NCBI RefSeq assembly: GCF_002289455.1
Contig: NZ_NTFS01000002.1
Location: forward strand, 1 to 59,039
Source of the DNA: Brunnivagina elsteri CCALA 953
GTDB taxonomy: Bacteria > Cyanobacteriota > Cyanobacteriia > Cyanobacteriales > Nostocaceae
Direction: 5' to 3'
Length of the DNA stretch: 59,039 bases
The notes beneath the pieces were generated by a model. That model saw only the letters and a program-made list of their open reading frames with translations, did not search any database and was not told where the DNA came from. The position numbers were made by a program, and so were the translations under genes. Below are positions 33,576 to 42,484 of the stretch, piece after piece; position 1 is the first letter of the stretch; each line of letters starts with the position of its first letter.

Positions 33576-35041
33576 TGACTACTATCACCTATTGCAAAGG
33601 ATTGCCAACTCCCAAAGTTGAGATGAATTCACTAGGGTTCACCGAGTTTGAGATGTTTTTGAATGCTTATTCAAAAGTGTTTAAACAAGCTGAAATTCTA
33701 ACTATTGATCATCTTCAGTCTGAGTCAAGCTTCAATAAGTCTCAATGGAATACACATTTACAGACAATTTTTCAAATCAACAAACGTCACGCTAGCGGGG
33801 TTATTAGTTCGGCTAAAGGCAGACTGGACGGAGCTAATGAGCATCGTTCTCTCCACTTAAAAACTTTAGAAGGTAAAATCAATAGCCTGAAATTATGGAT
33901 CAAGAAGACTGAAAGAAAACTTAGTTTAGCTAAAAAATTCTATACTAAAAAGAACTGGCAACATTCTAAAACAGGTTGTAATTTCCCTTTGTCTTGTAGT
34001 CTCAAATTTAGGGGCAGTAATTGGCAAAACTTAAAGTTTCAGCTTCACAGCAAAAAGCGCAAACTTCATTGTTTTCAAACTAAATTAGAGCATCTTAAAG
34101 CCAAACCCATTCGAGTTAGCGTACCTGATAGTAATGTTTTTGTTGTTGGCTCAAAAGATGAGACTTATGGAAATCAAGTTTGTCAGTGGAATGGACAAAC
34201 CATTACTTTTCGAGTTCCCAAATGTTTAGAATTAGAATTTGGGCAAAAAGTAAGCACTGAGTTAGGGAATTTTGATCGTAAAATCAATCGACTGCCATTA
34301 GACGGCGCAAAAACTTGGCACTTTTATCGCAAGGATGAAAAATGGGTAGCAGCGGTTCAATTTACCCCTTCAGCAGTTTTTCAACAGTCTAGACCTATTG
34401 AATACGGTTGTTTAGGGATTGACATGAACCCCGGCTCTATTGGATGGAGCTATGTAGATCCTGAAGGCAACCTAAAGTATCATGGTAAAATTCCCTTACA
34501 AATGGGATTACCTGCTGGAGCGCAACAGTCCCAAATCGTAGAAGCTTGTCTTCAATTAGTTACCCTTGCTGTTACGTTCGAGTGTCCCATCGTTTGTGAA
34601 GAGCTAGATTTTACGGCAAAGAAAGAAAAACTAGGGGAGCATGGCAGAAAATACTCAAGAATGCTGTCAAGTTGGGCTTACAGTGAGTTTTTCAAGCAGT
34701 TGTCTTCTATCACTTCCAATAGAGGTATCGAATTAAAGACGGTAAATGCTGCTTACACAAGCATTATCGGACTCGTCAAATACATGAGAATGTATGGCTT
34801 ATCCTCGGACACCGCAGCCGCAATAGCGATTGCCAGACGTGGAATGAAGCTTCTAGAATCGATTCCTGACTCCATAACCGCCTATTTTGAGGTGAACTCA
34901 GAAAAGCACGTATGGAGTCAGTGGAACCAATTAAATAAAAAGATCAAGCAATCTGGTATTAATCGCAGACACGATTATTATGCCATTTCTAACTGGAGTT
35001 TTCTAGCCAACCTCTCGACAGAGGAAGTCGCAAGACACTAG
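33575..35041 (+). CDS. TnpB-like RuvC nuclease without zinc ribbon
   Basis: 488 residues from ATG 33575, chosen because it overlaps the upstream stop (TAATG) and has GAGG 10 nt before it; the GTG at 33551 would add eight residues. The N-terminal half is helical and basic (SLHLKTLEGKINSLKLWIKK; QLHSKKRKLHCF), as in the RNA/DNA-recognition part of TnpB/Cas12. The RuvC motifs are intact: Asp283 in LGIDMNPGS, Glu342 in VCEELDF, Asp412 in SSDTAAAIAIARRG. Between the last two no Cys pair exists, so the four-Cys zinc ribbon of typical TnpB is missing. No TnpA is adjacent. The frame continues past the TAG for 30 codons, so the C-terminus may be truncated. Confidence 0.85.
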   Translation: MTTITYCKGLPTPKVEMNSLGFTEFEMFLNAYSKVFKQAEILTIDHLQSESSFNKSQWNTHLQTIFQINKRHASGVISSAKGRLDGANEHRSLHLKTLEGKINSLKLWIKKTERKLSLAKKFYTKKNWQHSKTGCNFPLSCSLKFRGSNWQNLKFQLHSKKRKLHCFQTKLEHLKAKPIRVSVPDSNVFVVGSKDETYGNQVCQWNGQTITFRVPKCLELEFGQKVSTELGNFDRKINRLPLDGAKTWHFYRKDEKWVAAVQFTPSAVFQQSRPIEYGCLGIDMNPGSIGWSYVDPEGNLKYHGKIPLQMGLPAGAQQSQIVEACLQLVTLAVTFECPIVCEELDFTAKKEKLGEHGRKYSRMLSSWAYSEFFKQLSSITSNRGIELKTVNAAYTSIIGLVKYMRMYGLSSDTAAAIAIARRGMKLLESIPDSITAYFEVNSEKHVWSQWNQLNKKIKQSGINRRHDYYAISNWSFLANLSTEEVARH

Positions 35042-35134
35042 AAAAGATTGCTTAAAGTTACACCGTGGACTTTACTAGGTTTACCTAGATTTTTAGAAGC
35101 GGAGATTAAAGAATTAGGAATCTCACTCTTATAG
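35042..35134 (+). pseudogene. In-frame continuation of the TnpB-like gene beyond an amber codon
   Basis: After TAG 35039-35041 the same frame stays open for 30 codons (KRLLKVTPWTLLGLPRFLEA, EIKELGISLL) until TAG 35132-35134. The sequence is protein-like, with a Trp and hydrophobic helices, and continues smoothly from VARH. A single change of TGG to TAG would explain the stop. Alternatively the codon is read through. Confidence 0.5.
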
Positions 35135-35188
35135 TACTTTGTGAAGTTAAGGTCTTAGAGCATGTTTGAAAAGTTTGGGAAGGTATAA

Positions 35189-35358
35189 TTTGTCATTCTG
35201 AGTGGAGTTTTACGGAACGTACTCCAAAACGGAGAAGCAAGCTACGCTTTTAGCGTTCCCGCAGGGTAGAATCTAGGGTTTGTGCCGTAGTCTAGGGATG
35301 CTTCACTGCGCTAGCGCTCCGTACCCTACGGGAAGGCTTCGCCAACAGCATGACAAAT
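35189..35358. repeat. MITE-like element with TTTGTCATTCTGAG...AGCATGACAAA ends
   Basis: The ends are inverted (TTTGTCAT/ATGACAAA) and enclose about 150 bases containing nested palindromes such as GCGTTCCCGCAGGG and CGTACCCTACGGGAAGG. It lies in the 35042-35521 gap before the serine-hydrolase gene. A short relative with the same ends is at 58955-59009. The remaining part of this gap (35359-35521) has no gene. Confidence 0.7.
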
Positions 35359-35521
35359 CACAGTTTTTGGCGCTTAATAATTATTTTATAAACACCCTCT
35401 TAGAGAGATTTCAACAGAACTTGTCTAATTCTTCTCCTTTTCCAAACCATCCGGACTAATCAACAAATCACAGAAACAGTTTGCTAGTTCAACCCATAAA
35501 CCTCAATCTATACACTCCATA

Positions 35522-36589
35522 ATGAAATTCCACTGGCTTTTACCAAGTTTTATCACTCTCATCTCCTTATCCCTACCTGCAACTGCCACCAATCCCCAGG
35601 TTCATCCAAAAGTACAACAGACATCCAAACAAAACTACATCGCTGATTTAACCCCACAACCACAAAATCTAGCGATACCCGGAATTAAATTTATTATACC
35701 AATTCCAGAAAGTAAACCGAATAGTAGTACTATAAATAATAGTGTCGATAAAAACAAATCCCTATTTGCGGGAGTAGTTCCCCTTGGGAAAGAAATGTCA
35801 CAGCTAAAAACTCAAGTTCAGACATTAATGGCAAAGAATTACAAATTTTTAGCACCGGGAATGTTCTTTCTAGATTTAGAAAGCGGTGACTACTTAGATA
35901 TTAATGGTGATAAAGTTTTCCCCGCAGCTAGTACAATTAAATATCCAGTCTTAATTGCATTATTTGAACAAGTAGACGCAGGAAAAATTAAACTTGACGA
36001 AACCCTAGTACTACGGAGTAGCCAAAAAGCCGCAGGTTCAGGAACATTACAGTATCAAGCATCGGGAATCCATTTAAGCGTTGCCGAGACTGTAAACAAA
36101 ATGATTTCCATCAGCGATAATACAGCAACCAACATGATTATCGACCGCTTGGGAGGCAAAGAAAAATTAAACCAAAGATTTCAGAATTGGGGATTGCAAA
36201 GCACAGTAATTCGTAACCGACTAGGGGATTTTAAAGGCACAAATACAACCAGTGCCAAAGATTTAGTCCGCTTATCAGCATTAATTGAAAATCATAAATT
36301 AATTTCCGACACCAGTCACCTCCAAGTAATAGAAATTATGCGTAATTGTCACAATGCCAAACTCCTAGCAGCAGGAGTAGGTAAAGGAGGAAAAATAGCT
36401 CACAAAACCGGAGATATTGGTTTTGTAGTCGGAGATGCTGGTATTATCGAAATGCCCAACGGACACCGTTACCTAGCAGGATTCTTCGTTCGTAGACCCC
36501 ATGACGACGAACGTGGGAGAGAATTTGTGCGTCGAGTCTCACGAATGGTATACGAACATTTCGACCACCCAGTCATAACCCAAAAGTAA
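35522..36589 (+). CDS. Class A beta-lactamase-like serine hydrolase
   Basis: 355 residues with a Sec signal peptide (MKFHWLLPSFITLISLSLPA, cleavage near ATATN). The penicillin-recognising fold is shown by Ser137-x-x-Lys140 in AASTIKYPVL, Ser198-Asp-Asn in SISDNTATNM and Lys295-Thr-Gly in AHKTGDIG. The omega-loop region (RLGDFKGTNTTSAKDL) lacks the Glu166-containing ExxLN of true class A enzymes, so rapid beta-lactam hydrolysis is doubtful. It may be a peptidoglycan or ester hydrolase of the periplasm. About 80 residues of low complexity separate the signal peptide from the catalytic domain. Confidence 0.85.
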   Translation: MKFHWLLPSFITLISLSLPATATNPQVHPKVQQTSKQNYIADLTPQPQNLAIPGIKFIIPIPESKPNSSTINNSVDKNKSLFAGVVPLGKEMSQLKTQVQTLMAKNYKFLAPGMFFLDLESGDYLDINGDKVFPAASTIKYPVLIALFEQVDAGKIKLDETLVLRSSQKAAGSGTLQYQASGIHLSVAETVNKMISISDNTATNMIIDRLGGKEKLNQRFQNWGLQSTVIRNRLGDFKGTNTTSAKDLVRLSALIENHKLISDTSHLQVIEIMRNCHNAKLLAAGVGKGGKIAHKTGDIGFVVGDAGIIEMPNGHRYLAGFFVRRPHDDERGREFVRRVSRMVYEHFDHPVITQK

Positions 36590-36657
36590 CCACTAGGGGA
36601 TGGGAAATCGCAAAATTTCTCCCCAATTCCCAATCCCCAATTCTCAATTCCAAATTC

Positions 36658-38160
36658 CTAACCTATCCCCAACCTCCCAGCCAAAGCAGGAGTCAAAGGA
36701 ATAAGCGTTGCCACCATCAGAAATAAAGCCAGCAAACCCAAAGCAGCACGGGCATCATCAGGTTCAGTGATTTCATTCAAACTAGGACGCTCCAAATCCC
36801 GTTGTAAAAAGAAAATTGCGATCGCCCAATACATAGCTAGGGGATTACCCAAAGACACTATCACCAACACCAATAAAGTCGCAAACGTGGTTCTATTGGC
36901 AATTTTACGTCCATAAATAGCTTGAACGATGCGACCCCCATCCAATTGTCCAGCTGGCATCAAATTGAGCGCAGTCACCACTAAACCCAACCATCCAATT
37001 GCCACCAGAGGATGAATTCCCACCACAGGTGCTTGGATAGCCGAACCCAGAATAACCTTTGCCAAACTTCCAACTAAAATCGAACCTTGGAAAAATTGAC
37101 TAGGTAACTGAAACAACGAATTTGGTTGGGACAGTAGTAACCCCACCACCAACATAACTAAAGAGAGAATTCCACCTGCTGCTGGTCCAGAAGCAGCAAT
37201 ATCAAATAGAACCCTACGGCTAGGTACTAACGACTCAAACCTAGTAATTGCACCGAACGAACCAATTTGGACAGCAGGAAGTAAAAAAGGAAAACTCAAG
37301 CGAACTTGGTAACGACGAGCAGTTAACCAATGACCGATTTCATGGGCAATTAACACAGCAAGTAAACCAGATGCGATCGGTAAAGCTTGTTGGTAGCGTG
37401 AAGGTTCTGCAAAAAAATCAAAACCTAGTAACAAACCCCCAGTTTCCAGAGATGTGGCAATTGTCGCAATTAGCAAAATCAGAGCAAATACCTTTTGTAG
37501 TAGGGTTGTCGTCAAAGGGTCATTCCGACTCGGTAGAACGACAACTACGGGTTTTTCCTCACTACCCTCAACCAAAAACAAACGATATTTATCACCCAAG
37601 CGTTTTTGTAAACCCTCAGTTAAACGGTTATGGACAGCTTCCCCTTCCCCCCTGAGATTACCTTTGAAAATAGCACCTTCCTGGTAGGGAATAGTTTCTG
37701 TTGCGAAAAAGCTATCAATACCGAAAATACCCTTGATTACGCTCAAATCTTCATCGGGAATGGGAATAAATTCAACTGCATTTGGTGCTAACGCAGATGA
37801 ATCACTATTTTCCCCGCCATTGTTTGTCGTATTTGTCGATATATCCTTCTGTGACAACCTTTCAGCAGCTTTTTGGCGTAAAATATTATCAATACCAGCC
37901 GCACGCAGTCGTCTTCCTAAATAAACATAAAGTCCTGTGGAAGCAACTAAGAAAAAGAGAATAGCAACAATATTTACATAAATCCCAGCTGCGAACAAGC
38001 CAAAGAATAACAGCCAGGGAGCCATTAATACAAGGGACTGCAACCAGGCTAAGATTCCTAGTTTACCAAAAGGTCTGGCGCGGTAAAAGCCCCAACCCAA
38101 AATACCAACAGCGATAATCACGACGATCGCAACTACAGGAGTCTCTGACGCAGTAAACAT
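36658..38160 (-). CDS. EGY-type site-2 protease (M50 family)
   Basis: 500 residues. Intramembrane zinc metalloprotease, close in pattern to plastid EGY proteins. Two or three N-terminal helices are followed by a soluble part with DEDLSVIKGIFGIDSFFATE and YQEGAIFKGNLRG (about 135-175), the EGY-specific GNLR motif. The zinc site is HEIGH near residue 271 in AHEIGHWLTA, and the third ligand lies in NLMPAGQLDGGR near 400. It would cut membrane-bound regulators or help thylakoid development. A 168-bp tandem repeat lies upstream of the gene. Confidence 0.88.
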   Translation of the reverse strand: MFTASETPVVAIVVIIAVGILGWGFYRARPFGKLGILAWLQSLVLMAPWLLFFGLFAAGIYVNIVAILFFLVASTGLYVYLGRRLRAAGIDNILRQKAAERLSQKDISTNTTNNGGENSDSSALAPNAVEFIPIPDEDLSVIKGIFGIDSFFATETIPYQEGAIFKGNLRGEGEAVHNRLTEGLQKRLGDKYRLFLVEGSEEKPVVVVLPSRNDPLTTTLLQKVFALILLIATIATSLETGGLLLGFDFFAEPSRYQQALPIASGLLAVLIAHEIGHWLTARRYQVRLSFPFLLPAVQIGSFGAITRFESLVPSRRVLFDIAASGPAAGGILSLVMLVVGLLLSQPNSLFQLPSQFFQGSILVGSLAKVILGSAIQAPVVGIHPLVAIGWLGLVVTALNLMPAGQLDGGRIVQAIYGRKIANRTTFATLLVLVIVSLGNPLAMYWAIAIFFLQRDLERPSLNEITEPDDARAALGLLALFLMVATLIPLTPALAGRLGIG

Positions 38161-38264
38161 CTTCCAAACCTTTGTTTTACAAAATCAAGCCTGAATTAGC
38201 CATTTATTAAAGACTATCTAATTAATGTATGGGGAAATGGGCAAACGGGGAAGGGGTTATGAGT

Positions 38265-38763
38265 TATGTCCTACAAATATCCAATGCCAATTCCAGGGCT
38301 GTTTCATTCTTTATAGAAAAATCTGAAAGTCTTATTTTTTCGTTTCAATTTAGGTTAGTCGTAGGGGTAGAGTCTCCCCACCCTGATAATATCGTTGGTA
38401 AACTTAATTATCTCTGTAAAATAAAACAGCCCTATGTCCTACAAATATCCAATGCCAATTCCAGGGCTGTTTCATTCTTTATAGAAAAATCTGAAAGTCT
38501 TATTTTTTCGTTTCAATTTAGGTTAGTCGTAGGGGTAGAGTCTCCCCACCCTGATAATATCGTTGGTAAACTTAATTATCTCTGTAAAATAAAACAGCCC
38601 TATGTCCTACAAATATCCAATGCCAATTCCAGGGCTGTTTCATTCTTTATAGAAAAATCTGAAAGTCTTATTTTTTCGTTTCAATTTGGGTTAGTCGTAG
38701 GGGTCTCCCCATCCTGATAATATCGTTGGTAAACTTAATTATCTCTGTAAAATGAAACAGCCC
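38265..38763. repeat. Three-copy 168-bp tandem repeat
   Basis: Copies at 38265-38432 and 38433-38600 (168 bp each) and 38601-38763 (163 bp, lacking about 5 bases near GTAGGGG). Each begins TATGTCCTACAAATATCC and ends AAAACAGCCC. The sequence AAACAGCCC at one unit's end pairs with GGGCTGTTT about 33 bases into the next, giving a recurrent hairpin. Since 168 is divisible by 3, an incidental frame (38229-38717) stays open through the copies; I do not treat it as a gene. The array fills most of the 38161-38783 gap. Confidence 0.9.
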
Positions 38764-38783
38764 TATGCCCTATGCCTAATCCC

Positions 38784-40148
38784 CTATTCATTCATATTAT
38801 GGTAAGTTGCCACTGCGGAAGGGGAAACACGATTTAAATAACGGAATATCCAATATTTAAAAATCGTGTCCAAAATCACTGGAAAAGTTGCAATAAATAA
38901 GAAAATAAAACTATGATTTCCTGGTAATCCCCAATGTCGAGATATTCCTTCCAGAATTACCTCCCAACCGTGAGGTGAGTGAAACCCAACAAAAATATCA
39001 GTGAACAAAATGATAATAAATGCTTTAGCACTGTCACTCAAACCATAAACAACATGGTCGAAGAAATCTTTGAGAACTGCTATTTCACGTTTACTAACCA
39101 TTAATAAAATACTAAATGCTATTACAGAAATAATATCAGCAAAAACATTTTTAATTGCACTCGCACTTTCACCTCGATACTCTTGGGCAATCTCCCTTGC
39201 TTTATCCTTTAGTTGTACTTCCATTGCTTCCGCAGAGAGGGGAGAACTTAAACCAATTAAGTTTTGAAATTTGATTCGTTCCTCAAATCTTTGTAACTCA
39301 ACTAATGCTTCTTCTTCCATCTCATAGTTGATAAAAATCTTTACCGTTTCTTGATTGCGAACATGGTCAACTATTGGTCCAACTACAAATGCTTTTGCAA
39401 GTTGATGGGTGAGAATTGGGACAATTATGAGTAAGAGGATAAATCGAACGGAAATGATGGTTCGACGTTGAGCTTTGCGGAACTTTTGGACAACATCTTG
39501 CTCTGCATTTGGGTCTAATTCAACTTGCAAGCGGCTAATTGTACTCAAAATGGAACGAGGCAATACTCCTGTTGTATTTGCCTTACTACGCTGTCCATTA
39601 TTTACCTTACTATATTCTTGTGGTGGAACTGCACCATTAGATTGTATAATTTGTGAATTATTATTTGAATTACTAGATGGCTTAATAACTGAATTATTCC
39701 CTGATAGCAATGGGAAATTTGATTGTGAAAAATTTTCTACCCCATCAAAATCAGATTCCTGATATTTAACTGTAATTTCATCAATTATTTTTAATTTTTC
39801 TAAGACTTCTGTAGGTTCAATTAACTCTACTCCGTACTTTATAGCACCTTTTTGATTTGCCTCATTCAAAAATAAACGACTCGAATTAAATTCCGTCAAC
39901 CGCATTCTGACAACTTTTAATTGTTTTCTTAAATCAGATTCAAAAAAAATATTCACACCACTAGATGTTGTCAAATCAAAGCTGATTTTATTACCATTAA
40001 AATGTTCATCTTCGATTTGTTTAATGTGTAATGCTGCTGCGTAGGCTTCATCTAAAGAACGTTGTGGTGTTTTTAAATACCACTTATAAAGTGATACTAA
40101 ATACAAGTAGATTTTTTGAGTGAGACTAAGATTATTCATCGCAGGCAA
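38784..40148 (-). CDS. pcxA: Proton extrusion protein PcxA (CemA family)
   Basis: 454 residues. CemA/PcxA (CotA) proteins support light-induced Na+-dependent proton extrusion and so indirectly bicarbonate uptake. The N-terminal half is soluble, starting LSLTQKIYLYLVSLYKWYLK and QRSLDEAYAAALHIKQIE, with a Ser/Asn-rich linker. The C-terminal half has four membrane helices, including VRFILLLIIVPILTHQLAK and the conserved VYGLSDSAKAFIIILFTDIF, GFHSPHGWEV and HSFIFLFIATFPVILDT segments. The ATG at 40139 is an equally good start. It is placed far from the sbtAB locus but fits the same physiology. Confidence 0.93.
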   Translation of the reverse strand: MPAMNNLSLTQKIYLYLVSLYKWYLKTPQRSLDEAYAAALHIKQIEDEHFNGNKISFDLTTSSGVNIFFESDLRKQLKVVRMRLTEFNSSRLFLNEANQKGAIKYGVELIEPTEVLEKLKIIDEITVKYQESDFDGVENFSQSNFPLLSGNNSVIKPSSNSNNNSQIIQSNGAVPPQEYSKVNNGQRSKANTTGVLPRSILSTISRLQVELDPNAEQDVVQKFRKAQRRTIISVRFILLLIIVPILTHQLAKAFVVGPIVDHVRNQETVKIFINYEMEEEALVELQRFEERIKFQNLIGLSSPLSAEAMEVQLKDKAREIAQEYRGESASAIKNVFADIISVIAFSILLMVSKREIAVLKDFFDHVVYGLSDSAKAFIIILFTDIFVGFHSPHGWEVILEGISRHWGLPGNHSFIFLFIATFPVILDTIFKYWIFRYLNRVSPSAVATYHNMNE

Positions 40149-40228
40149 TCATCCAGCATTATTTTGGTTATCTAATAACCTAAAGAGAATGTAAGAGTTA
40201 TACTAACAAATTGGCAAGGAGACCGTGT

Positions 40229-42439
40229 GTGATTTTAGATTCGCTTTGGATTGTTGGTCCAAGTCGCTGTGGAAAAACGACTCGCTTGGTAGAACAGTTT
40301 TGTATCTGGGTACAAGGAAGAAATCTCAGCCAGGATTTATTTTATACTAATAACTACCGGGGGAACAGTAGTCAGTTTATACCGCGTCGTGTGTTTCTCC
40401 ATCCCCATGACCCAGGGGTTTTGGTCTTTGCTGCTAATAGTGATAATCAACGGGATTTAGCCGATAAAATAATTACAGCAACTCAGGGTAAATACCCAGT
40501 CAGAGTTAAAACTCCCTTAGGTTTTTTTCAAGATGAAATAATTTTATATTTTCCCCTATTAGTCGAATTATTAAACTTAAAAGCGCAATTTCCGGTGCGT
40601 TTGCGTCCCGAAACCGAGCAAGAATTAGCGACAAAGTTGTGGAAAAATCATCTTACCGAAGAAATATTAAAACGTGCAGGGTTAAATGAGTATCGTTTGG
40701 TGCGTCGAATTCTTGACTTGTTGCAGTTAGCAGCTTTGAGTGGGAAAAGCTGTGGGGAAATTGGGAATGTCCTAGCAACAGCATTGCAGCAAGAAAGTTC
40801 CTCCCATCTCGAACCAGAATTTTTTGAGGAATTGCTTTTAGAATGGCGTAATTGGTGCTTAGAACGGGGATTTTTAAGCTACGGAATTATTACAGAACTT
40901 TACAGCCAGCATTTATTACCGAATCCAAGTTACCAAAAGCGATTAGCACAGCGATATCAGGCGATATTAGCAGATGATGTTGGTGATTATCCTGCGATCG
41001 CACGGGATTTGTTCGAGGTATTACTAAATAAAGGTGCTTGTTCTGCATTTAGTTACAATCCTGATGGGATAGTACGGTTGGGATTGGGTGCTGACCCTAG
41101 TTATTTAGCTGGATTAGCGGCAAAGTGCGATGTTGAGATGTTGACACCACCTTTAAATAGCCTGGCAGAGATTTTAGTGGCTCCGATGGTGGAACTTGTC
41201 AACGAACAGATATCATTATTGAGTTTGCCCTCCACAGTACAATCAATTCAAACAATGTCACGGGCATTATTATTGCGTCAAACAGCCGAGATAATCATTT
41301 CTTCAGTTAGAGAAAAACAAATAGAACCCAAAGATATCGTCATTATTGCCCCCGGTTTAGATGCGATCGCACGATATAGTCTTGTGGAAATCCTCGGCAA
41401 GCAAAATATCTCCCTCCATTCACTCAATGACCAAAGACCATTAATAGCATCTCCAATTGTTCGCGCTTTATTAACCCTGATAGCACTAATTTATCCCGGT
41501 TTAGGACGCTTAGTAGAACGGGATACTGTCGCAGAAATGTTGGTTGTCTTGAGTAGGGGAGAAGGTGAGAGGGGGGGAATAAATCATGAAGTGACACAAA
41601 CAATCTTCAATAACCATTCCAACAACTATTCTCACATCGACCCTGTACGTGCTGGTTTAATAGCCGATTACTGCTTTGTACCCCATCCCGAACACCCGAA
41701 TTTACTACCAGAAACCGCATTCGACCGTTGGGATAGGTTAGGTTTTGCAGCAACCACCGCTTACCAAGACATATTGCAATGGATGGAAACAGAGCGCAGT
41801 CGTTTAGAACAGCGCTTTATTCCTAGCCCCATTTCTCTGTTATATGCAGCGATTGAAAAGTTTTTCCTCAATGGTACTATTCTTCCCTACGACCAATTAG
41901 CGGTATTACGGGAATTCCTGGAAACAGCACAACACTATTGGGAAATTGACACCAGACTTGGAAACCAGAAAATAGGGAATATTTTCCCCAATCCCCACTC
42001 AACCATCGCCGAATTTATCCAATTACTACGACGGGGAACAGTTTCCGCCAACCCTTACCCAGTACGTCCAGTTGGTCCAGCAGCAAACGCAGTCACCTTG
42101 GCAACCATCTTCCAATACCGTTCCAGCCGAAAATCCCACAAATGGCACTTTTGGCTAGATACTGGTTCCCCATTGTGGTCTAAAGGTGGTGCAGCAACCT
42201 TATTTGGTGCGAATATCTTTTTACGCGATCGCATGGGTCAACCTTGGACAGCAGAAGATGAAACCCTGGCTGAACATCAACGGGTGAAGCGAATTTTAGC
42301 CGATTTATTAGGTCGAGTTTCGGAAAGATTATATTTATGTCACAGCGAATTAGCAGTAAACGGACAAGAACAATTGGGACCGTTACTACCTTTGGTTCAC
42401 GCTTGTATTTCTGTTGTTACTGAACCTGTACAAAGTTAA
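40229..42439 (+). CDS. Recombinase-family UvrD-like P-loop protein
   Basis: 736 residues from GTG 40229. I prefer this start to the TTG at 40211 because AGGAG lies 7 bases before the GTG and inside the longer form. Walker A is GPSRCGKTTR (about 10-19), but the motif II position reads ILADDVGDYPAIA rather than DEAQD, and the usual SF1 arginine motif VI is not visible. The rest is a helical UvrD/AddB-like arrangement (ITELYSQHLLP; VAEMLVVLSRGEG). I take it as the cyanobacterial protein usually named recombinase family protein, with a UvrD-like fold whose helicase activity is uncertain. It is monocistronic. Confidence 0.7.
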   Translation: MILDSLWIVGPSRCGKTTRLVEQFCIWVQGRNLSQDLFYTNNYRGNSSQFIPRRVFLHPHDPGVLVFAANSDNQRDLADKIITATQGKYPVRVKTPLGFFQDEIILYFPLLVELLNLKAQFPVRLRPETEQELATKLWKNHLTEEILKRAGLNEYRLVRRILDLLQLAALSGKSCGEIGNVLATALQQESSSHLEPEFFEELLLEWRNWCLERGFLSYGIITELYSQHLLPNPSYQKRLAQRYQAILADDVGDYPAIARDLFEVLLNKGACSAFSYNPDGIVRLGLGADPSYLAGLAAKCDVEMLTPPLNSLAEILVAPMVELVNEQISLLSLPSTVQSIQTMSRALLLRQTAEIIISSVREKQIEPKDIVIIAPGLDAIARYSLVEILGKQNISLHSLNDQRPLIASPIVRALLTLIALIYPGLGRLVERDTVAEMLVVLSRGEGERGGINHEVTQTIFNNHSNNYSHIDPVRAGLIADYCFVPHPEHPNLLPETAFDRWDRLGFAATTAYQDILQWMETERSRLEQRFIPSPISLLYAAIEKFFLNGTILPYDQLAVLREFLETAQHYWEIDTRLGNQKIGNIFPNPHSTIAEFIQLLRRGTVSANPYPVRPVGPAANAVTLATIFQYRSSRKSHKWHFWLDTGSPLWSKGGAATLFGANIFLRDRMGQPWTAEDETLAEHQRVKRILADLLGRVSERLYLCHSELAVNGQEQLGPLLPLVHACISVVTEPVQS

Positions 42440-42484
42440 GAATAATACTTAATTAAGTTTAAGTATCTCTAAAAGCACGGCATT

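Noticed and set aside
33456-35358. CRISPR-associated transposon (type V-K) locus
   Set aside because: No tnsB, tnsC or tniQ genes and no CRISPR array are present; the RuvC residues are intact whereas Cas12k has lost them.
38229-38717. 162-codon ORF with a 56-residue internal repeat
   Set aside because: It is produced by the 168-bp DNA repeat (168 is divisible by 3). The left part is unrelated spacer, there is no ribosome site, and the composition is not protein-like.
38265-38763. Possible CRISPR array
   Set aside because: The repeat unit is 168 bp in direct tandem without short repeats and unique spacers, and no cas genes are near.
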